From contig NZ_JAUQSW010000002.1 in NCBI RefSeq assembly GCF_030581075.1, forward strand, positions 558,001-622,000: DNA of 64,000 nt. Reading direction: 5' to 3'. The DNA is from Hymenobacter cheonanensis. GTDB lineage: Bacteria > Bacteroidota > Bacteroidia > Cytophagales > Hymenobacteraceae. The translations under genes and the position numbers were made by a program. Of this stretch, positions 59,063-64,000 are shown in pieces (within the stretch, counting starts at the first letter, position 1; every line of letters starts with the position of its first letter). Below the pieces are notes generated by a model. It saw only the letters and a program-made list of their open reading frames with translations, was not told the DNA's origin and did no database searches.

Positions 59063-60685
59063 CTACCCCTCTTGCACCACCGCAAACTCCAGCTTCAGCG
59101 GCTCGAAGCAGGCTAGCAGCTGCCCGATAAAGCCGGGGTTATTAATCAAAATGCTGAGCACGTTGTCGGTGCGCTCCTGCAAGCCGCCGTCGGGGAAGAG
59201 CTTGTCTTTGAGCGCAGTAAGCTGGGCGTAGGCCGTTTCGTGCTTGGCCTCGGCGGCTTTGCTGAGGCGCTTTTCGAGGCCGGCCAGGCTGCCGGCGGCT
59301 TTCTGAGCCTCGGCGGCCACGGTTTTTACCAGCGTGGGGTCGAGGCGTTGGGCTAGGGCCTGCACCTGCTCGAAGGCAGCGGCCAGCGCCTGCTGCTGCG
59401 CAGCCAGACTAATTTCCTCTTGGCCTAGCTGCGCGCCGACTTGCTTTTTCAGCTCGGCTAGAGGCTTGAAAATATCGAAGGTGCTGAGGCCCAGCTTGGC
59501 GAGCTTGCCGGCGTTAGCGCGGCTCAGGTACATGGCCGAGTTGCGGGGCAGCACAATGGGGTAGGGCACCCCCAGCGCCGCAAACACGTCTTTCAGTTGA
59601 AACCAATAGGCCACCTCGGCTCCGCCGCCGATGTAGGCGAGGTTGGGCAGCAGCAGCTCCTGGTACACCGGGCGCAGCACCACGTTGGGGCTAAAGCGCT
59701 CGGGCTCAGCGGCGGCCAGGGCCAGCAGTTCGGCCTGCGAGTGGCAGCGGGCGGTGCCGCGCACCGTTACCTGGGTGCAGTCGGCGCCGGGAGCGGCGTC
59801 GGGCTCCAGACGCTCGCGCTTGCCGGCATCGGTGAGGAAAAACAGGTTGAGCGGGCGCGAATACACCTGCGGCTTGTAGCCGGCGGCCGTGAGGCGGGCG
59901 TTGGTAGCCTGCACTGCCTGATTGGAAAACTGTTCCTTTATCTCCTTCGCCAGCAAAGGCTTAAGCGCTTGCTTCAGTGCCGGCCGGTCGGCGTCGAGGC
60001 ACACCAGGCCGTATTTGCCGAAGAGGCTGGTGGCTAGCCGGCGGGTGGCCTCACTCAGGGTTTGGCTGCCGGTGTAGGCAGCGCGGAAGGCGGCCGGCAC
60101 CTCGGGCGGCAGCTGGCTCAGCAGTTCCTCTTGCAGGCCTTGCAGGCCTAGCCGGCCCACCGGCCCGCCGAGGCTGGCGCCCGCGCCAGGGCCAGCCCAG
60201 CTGTGCGTTTTGCCAAACAGCTGGAAGTGGTTGATTTCGGCAAAGTCATGGTCCTCGGTGGCTAGCCAGTACACCGGCACGAAGTCGTATTCCGGATGAG
60301 CAGCTTTCAGCTCCTGGCTCAGTTTGATGGCCGTAACTATCTTATACACAAAGTACAGCGGCCCCGTAAACAGGTTGAGCTGGTGCCCCGTGGTGATGGT
60401 AAACGTAGTGTCGCGGGCCAGCAAATCGAGGTTGGCCGCCACGGCGGGCGGCACCTCAGGCCCTAGCTCGGCATATTGGGCGCGTAGGTCGGCTACGAGG
60501 CGCTGGCGGGCTTCGGGCGAATAGTTCGCCTTTTTTTCCTCGATTTGGGCCGCGAAGCTGGCTAACTCCGGGAAGCGATGGTAGAAAGGCGCCAGCGCCG
60601 GCTTCTGGGCCAGGTAATCAGTCAGCAGGCCCGAAAAGGCGCCGGTAGCGGCGTAGGGCAGGGTAATACAGTCGGCAGCGGCCAT
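59063..60685 (-). CDS. bshC: Bacillithiol biosynthesis cysteine-adding enzyme BshC
   Basis: 540 residues, family length. Signature segments: FTITTGHQLNLFTGPLYFVY, KIVTAIKLSQELKAAHPEYD, FVPVYWLATEDHDFAEINHF, SLFGKYGLVCLDADRPALKQ, NVVLRPVYQELLLPNLAYIG and GGAEVAYWFQLKDVF, then a coiled-coil stretch in the C-terminal third. It is thought to join cysteine to GlcN-malate to form bacillithiol, the main low-molecular-weight thiol in many Bacteroidota and Firmicutes. bshA and bshB are not in this window. Confidence 0.95.
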   Translation of the reverse strand: MAAADCITLPYAATGAFSGLLTDYLAQKPALAPFYHRFPELASFAAQIEEKKANYSPEARQRLVADLRAQYAELGPEVPPAVAANLDLLARDTTFTITTGHQLNLFTGPLYFVYKIVTAIKLSQELKAAHPEYDFVPVYWLATEDHDFAEINHFQLFGKTHSWAGPGAGASLGGPVGRLGLQGLQEELLSQLPPEVPAAFRAAYTGSQTLSEATRRLATSLFGKYGLVCLDADRPALKQALKPLLAKEIKEQFSNQAVQATNARLTAAGYKPQVYSRPLNLFFLTDAGKRERLEPDAAPGADCTQVTVRGTARCHSQAELLALAAAEPERFSPNVVLRPVYQELLLPNLAYIGGGAEVAYWFQLKDVFAALGVPYPIVLPRNSAMYLSRANAGKLAKLGLSTFDIFKPLAELKKQVGAQLGQEEISLAAQQQALAAAFEQVQALAQRLDPTLVKTVAAEAQKAAGSLAGLEKRLSKAAEAKHETAYAQLTALKDKLFPDGGLQERTDNVLSILINNPGFIGQLLACFEPLKLEFAVVQEG

Positions 60686-60768
60686 GAGCGCAGGGAAAAG
60701 TGAGCGCGGAATTCAGGCCAAAACCCGGCTAGGCAGGAAAGGTTGGCGATAGGACACTCACTACGGCT

Positions 60769-60853
60769 GTCATGCTGACGAAGGAAGCATCTTATTAGGG
60801 TAGTAATCAGTGAAATTACCAGTCTAGCGAGATGCTTCCTTCGTCAGCATGAC
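60769..60853. repeat. R2 palindromic repeat, copy c
   Basis: Arms GTCATGCTGACGAAGGAAGC and the complement GCTTCCTTCGTCAGCATGAC with an AT-rich centre. Between rimO and bshC. Confidence 0.92.
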
Positions 60854-60870
60854 CAACAATATTGACGCGG

Positions 60871-62187
60871 CTAGCGCACCACCTCGCCGTACAAATCGAA
60901 GTCCGACGCGCCGGTGATGTGCACGTTGGCGAAGCTGCCCGGCGGAATATGCAAGTCGTTGGTAGCCAGCACCAGTACTTCGTTGTCTACCTCGGGCGAG
61001 TCGAACTCGGTGCGGCCTACGTAGTAGCCACCCTCCAGCCGGTCGAAGAGCACCTTGTACGTCTGCCCCACGCGCGACTCGTTGTAATCCAGCGATATCT
61101 GTTGCTGGATTTCCATGATGCGGTCGGCGCGCTCCTGCTTTACCTCGGCCGGCACGTCGTCTACCAGGGTGTGCGAATGAGTATTCTCTTCGTGCGAATA
61201 AGTGAAGATGCCCAGGCGCTCAAACTTCGACTCCTGCACAAACTCGCACAGCTCGGCGAAATCTTCCTCCGTTTCGCCAGGGTGGCCCGCGATGAGTGTG
61301 GTGCGCAGCGCAATACCCGGCACCCGGTCGCGAATCTCGCGCACCAGTTCCTTGGTGCGGCGGCCCGTGATGCCCCGGCGCATGGTTTTCAGCATGTTAT
61401 CCGAAATGTGCTGCAAGGGCATATCGAGGTAGCGGCAGATGTTGTCGCGCTCGCGCATCACATCCAGCGCCGCTAGCGGAAACTGCGAGGGGTAGGCGTA
61501 TTGCAGGCGCAGCCATTCCACACCGGCTACGTCGCTGAGGCGCTCCAGCAATTCGGGCAGCTTGCGCTCGCCGTAGGCTTGCAGGCCGTAGTAGGTCAGG
61601 TCCTGGGCAATGAGAATCAACTCCTTAGTGCCCATGCCGACCAGGCGCTTGGCCTCGGTCACGAGGTCTTCCATGGGCCGGTCTACGTGCTTGCCGCGCA
61701 TCAGCGGGATGGCGCAGAACGAGCACGGGCGGTTGCAGCCCTCCGCGATTTTGAAATAGGCGTAGTGCTTGGGCGTAGTAAGCAGGCGCTCGCCCACCAG
61801 CTCTTTTTTGTAGTCGGCTTCCAGCACTTTCAGCATCTGGGGCAGCTCCAGGGTGCCGAAATAGGCATCGACCTGCGGAATCTCGACCTCCAGCTCGTCT
61901 TTGTAACGCTGCGAGAGGCAGCCCGTTACGTATAGCTTTTCGAGCTTGCCGGCTTCTTTTTCATCTGCGTAGCGCAGAATGGTGTCGATGCTTTCCTGCT
62001 TGGCGTTGTCGATAAAGCCACAGGTATTGATAATGACGATGTTAGCGTCCGACTTCTTCGCCTCGTGCGTCACCAAAAAGTCGTTGGCCTTGAGCTGGCC
62101 CATGAGTACCTCGCTATCGACGAGATTCTTGGAGCAGCCCAGCGTTATAACGTTGACCTTGTTTTGTTTAAGCGTTCTAACTTTCAT
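60871..62187 (-). CDS. rimO: Ribosomal protein S12 methylthiotransferase RimO
   Basis: 438 residues. N-terminal MTTase domain cysteines (NVITLGCSKNLVDSE, IINTCGFIDNAK, LYVTGCLSQRY) for the auxiliary 4Fe-4S cluster; radical SAM motif CNRPCSFCAIPLMRG; then PSQFPLAALDVMRERDNICR, MRRGITGRRTKELVREIRD, LIAGHPGETEEDFAELCEFV, and a C-terminal TRAM domain (RLEGGYYVGRTEFDSPEVDN). It adds a methylthio group to Asp88 (E. coli numbering) of S12. RimO rather than MiaB is favoured by LGCSKN at the first cysteine and the RRGI/TTLI phrases. Confidence 0.96.
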   Translation of the reverse strand: MKVRTLKQNKVNVITLGCSKNLVDSEVLMGQLKANDFLVTHEAKKSDANIVIINTCGFIDNAKQESIDTILRYADEKEAGKLEKLYVTGCLSQRYKDELEVEIPQVDAYFGTLELPQMLKVLEADYKKELVGERLLTTPKHYAYFKIAEGCNRPCSFCAIPLMRGKHVDRPMEDLVTEAKRLVGMGTKELILIAQDLTYYGLQAYGERKLPELLERLSDVAGVEWLRLQYAYPSQFPLAALDVMRERDNICRYLDMPLQHISDNMLKTMRRGITGRRTKELVREIRDRVPGIALRTTLIAGHPGETEEDFAELCEFVQESKFERLGIFTYSHEENTHSHTLVDDVPAEVKQERADRIMEIQQQISLDYNESRVGQTYKVLFDRLEGGYYVGRTEFDSPEVDNEVLVLATNDLHIPPGSFANVHITGASDFDLYGEVVR

Positions 62188-62201
62188 ATTTTCTCGCGTT
62201 T

Positions 62202-62292
62202 GTCATGCTGAACGCAGTGAAGTATCTCGCTCGCATCATTGAATAATCGGCTCAACGAAGCGGGCGAGATGCTTCACTGCGTTCAGCATGAC
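62202..62292. repeat. R2 palindromic repeat, copy d
   Basis: Arms GTCATGCTGAACGCAGTGAA (continuing GTATCTCGC) and complement GCGAGATGCTTCACTGC-GTTCAGCATGAC (one mismatch). Between pheS and rimO. Confidence 0.92.
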
Positions 62293-62410
62293 GACCTTTT
62301 TTAATTATTAACCTATTAGCTGATAAGCTTAAAGCGAAGTCGAAGCTGAGCAACACGGCTCAGCTAGTTAGGGTTTCCATTAGGAGTTGGGGCTAGCCGC
62401 TAAGGTGCTG

Positions 62411-63448
62411 CTACAACGCCTCGAACTGGCGCAGGAAACGCACGTCGTTTTCGGTGAACAGGCGCAGGTCCTTGACCTGATACTTGAGCATAGTAATGCG
62501 CTCGATGCCCATGCCCCAGGCATAGCCCGAGTACTTTTCGGAGTCGATGCCGCAGTTTTCCAGCACGTTGGGGTCTACCATGCCGCTGCCGCCAATCTCG
62601 ACCCAACCGGTGCCCTTGCAGATATTGCAGCCCGCGCCCTTGCAGATGAGGCAGGTAATGTCAATTTCGGCGCTAGGCTCGGTGAAGGGGAAGTAGCTGG
62701 GCCGGAAGCGGATGTTGATATCCTCGCCAAACAGCTCCCGCACAAAGTAGTAAATCGTCTGCTTGAGGTCGGCAAAGCTCACGTTCTCATCAATGTAGAG
62801 GCCCTCTACCTGGTGAAACAGCATGTGCGCCCGCGCCGAAATGGCCTCGTTGCGGTACACCCGGCCCGGCATCACGCGGCGGATGGGCAGCGGCTCGTTT
62901 TCCATCACCCGCACCTGCACGGTGCTGGTGTGGGTGCGCAGCAGGCTGGGCTGGTCGTCGCCTTCCACGGCGGGCACGAAAAACGTGTCCTGCATATCGC
63001 GGGCCGGGTGGTTTTCGGGAAAGTTGAGGGCCGTGAAGTTATGCCAGTCGTCCTCGATTTCGGGCCCCTCGGCCACCGCAAAGCCAATGCGGCTGAAGAT
63101 GCGCAGCATTTGCTCGCGCACCAGGCTCAGCGGGTGGCGGGTGCCTAGCGCGTGCGGCACGGTGGGCAGCGTGTAGTCGAAGCCCGCGTCGGCGGGCTGG
63201 TTGGCGCTCGCCTCTTCGAGGGCCTGCTGGGCCTCGTCGAAGCGGGCCTGGGCCTGCTGCTTGAGGCCGTTGAGCTGCTGGCCCACGGCCCGCTTCTGCT
63301 CGTTGGGTACCGTTTTGAGCTGGTCGAACAGGTCGGCCAGGCGGCCCTTGCGGCCCAGGTAGAGAAGGCGAAACTGGTCGAGGGCGGCGGCGGTGCTGAC
63401 GTCGGCGGCGGCCACCTCGGCGGCTAGGCCCGAAATAGATTCCTGCAT
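62411..63448 (-). CDS. pheS: Phenylalanyl-tRNA synthetase alpha subunit
   Basis: 345 residues from the ATG at 63448. N-terminal coiled coil (QFRLLYLGRKGRLADLFDQL, NGLKQQAQARFDEAQQALEE), then class II motifs: GTRHPLSLVREQMLRIFSRI, FFVPAVEGDDQPSLLRTHTS, FTEPSAEIDITCLICKGAGC (motif 2 region), GTGWVEIGGSGMV, and motif 3 GYAWGMGIERITML. It attaches Phe to tRNA-Phe with PheT. pheT is not in this window. Box TACCTTTG ends 8 nt before the ATG. Confidence 0.97.
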   Translation of the reverse strand: MQESISGLAAEVAAADVSTAAALDQFRLLYLGRKGRLADLFDQLKTVPNEQKRAVGQQLNGLKQQAQARFDEAQQALEEASANQPADAGFDYTLPTVPHALGTRHPLSLVREQMLRIFSRIGFAVAEGPEIEDDWHNFTALNFPENHPARDMQDTFFVPAVEGDDQPSLLRTHTSTVQVRVMENEPLPIRRVMPGRVYRNEAISARAHMLFHQVEGLYIDENVSFADLKQTIYYFVRELFGEDINIRFRPSYFPFTEPSAEIDITCLICKGAGCNICKGTGWVEIGGSGMVDPNVLENCGIDSEKYSGYAWGMGIERITMLKYQVKDLRLFTENDVRFLRQFEAL

Positions 63449-63456
63449 GATACCCA

Positions 63457-63464
63457 CAAAGGTA
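63457..63464 (-). promoter_or_regulatory. -7 box of pheS
   Basis: Minus strand TACCTTTG, an exact TAnnTTTG match, 8 nt before the ATG. Confidence 0.5.
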
Positions 63465-63660
63465 CGGCGGGCAGCAAGCCTATGTAAAAGGGACGGGTAT
63501 TTCGAGGCTGATATAAAATAAATTCTTTGTAAATCAGTAGATTATAAAGAATCGCAACTCAATGCCAGGTAGCCAGCTCCCGGCTTTTACAAAGTCTGGC
63601 ACCGCCTTTGCAAAAGCCTTTTCAGCATTCAGCATCTCCCACTCCTTTTCCTTCTTTACC

Positions 63661-64000
63661 ATGTTCCGTCGTTTCCTCCTTCCGCTGCTAGGTGTCGCCA
63701 TCTTCGCCACTGAGGCGGCGTCGGCCCAAACCGTTCCCGCTGCCAAACCCGTGGCCGGCGCCTACAGCCACCCGATAGCCCGCCCCAAGGCCCTGACGGC
63801 CCGCGAGCGCCGTGCCGCCGAAGCCGCCGCCAAAGCTGAAGCGGCGGCTGCCAAAGCCGCTGCCGTGGCCCCGGCCCAGCCCGATGCTACCGCCAGCACT
63901 AGCTGGAACGGCTGGAGCAACGAGCCGCTACCTCAGGCTGACAACGGCGCCCCGCACCGCCCCACCATGAACGTATCGGTAGCCCCCGGCATGCCCCTCA
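63661..64000 (+). CDS. Exported Ala-rich protein (3' end outside window)
   Basis: The frame from the ATG at 63661 stays open to the window edge (113 codons). Signal peptide MFRRFLLPLLGVAIFATEAA-SA, then an Ala/Lys-rich helical stretch (TARERRAAEAAAKAEAAAAK) and a polar region (STSWNGWSNEPLPQADNG). The incomplete protein gives no family. The upstream 180 nt are AT-rich and probably contain the promoter shared with, or divergent from, pheS. Confidence 0.7.
   Translation, partial: MFRRFLLPLLGVAIFATEAASAQTVPAAKPVAGAYSHPIARPKALTARERRAAEAAAKAEAAAAKAAAVAPAQPDATASTSWNGWSNEPLPQADNGAPHRPTMNVSVAPGMPL

Overview
The window reads as part of the chromosome of a high-GC Bacteroidota, most likely Hymenobacter or a close Cytophagales relative. 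The evidence is two type IX secretion (T9SS) cargo proteins with different C-terminal sorting signals, a PID-CTERM peptide, the Bacteroidota -7 promoter box TAnnTTTG in front of many genes, absence of clear Shine-Dalgarno sequences, a BshC bacillithiol enzyme, a folP-cdaA pair and lineage-typical DUF families. Genus is inference. I found no rRNA, tRNA, CRISPR array, transposase or phage gene.

Layout. 1-2445: 3' part of a PAS-rich histidine kinase and a small STAS-like protein. 2450-9670 (minus): a compact six-gene locus read in the order PqqD-like protein, ATP-grasp enzyme, PLP decarboxylase, urea-transporter/M23-peptidase fusion, TPR-plus-beta-barrel protein, TPR protein; this is the best candidate for an undescribed system. 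9831-18677: T9SS type B protein, a 58-residue lipoprotein candidate, a LytS/LytTR two-component pair, a 1302-residue FG-GAP/Gly-rich T9SS type A protein and a PID-CTERM peptide. 18753-21082: galT and galK. 21252-28538: membrane and housekeeping genes (fatty acid hydroxylase family, aroK, an ABC permease, a BT_3928-like protein, DUF1599, folP, cdaA) and a second STAS-like paralogue. 28908-38434: KGG stress protein, NarL regulator, threonine catabolism (kbl and an epimerase-type threonine dehydrogenase), patatin, TerC, DUF3891 and YihY/BrkB proteins.

38477-42041: three tandem paralogues of a secreted, internally duplicated cysteine protein with an outer-membrane barrel gene between them; I do not recognise the family. 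42053-52252: rlmN, a double TonB-C-domain protein, then a TPP riboswitch and thiS-thiC-thiD-thiE-thiG-thiH, followed by a glycosidase-like gene, a TenI-like ThiE homologue and a thioesterase on the other strand. 52275-64000: mnmD, a zinc-ribbon/DUF2157/GDYXXLXY operon, and a minus-strand series of exbD-like, 5-formyl-THF cyclo-ligase, Yip1-like, carboxypeptidase-regulatory-domain, hypothetical, bshC, rimO and pheS genes, ending in a truncated secreted Ala-rich protein.

Three families of palindromic interspersed repeats (about 80-180 bp) sit between genes: R1 with TGTCATTGCGAG ends, R2 with GTCATGCTGA-like ends and R3 with CCCCTCTCC cores. One R3 copy lies inside the signal-peptide coding region of a gene. 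All family names come from reading translated motifs; no database search was run.
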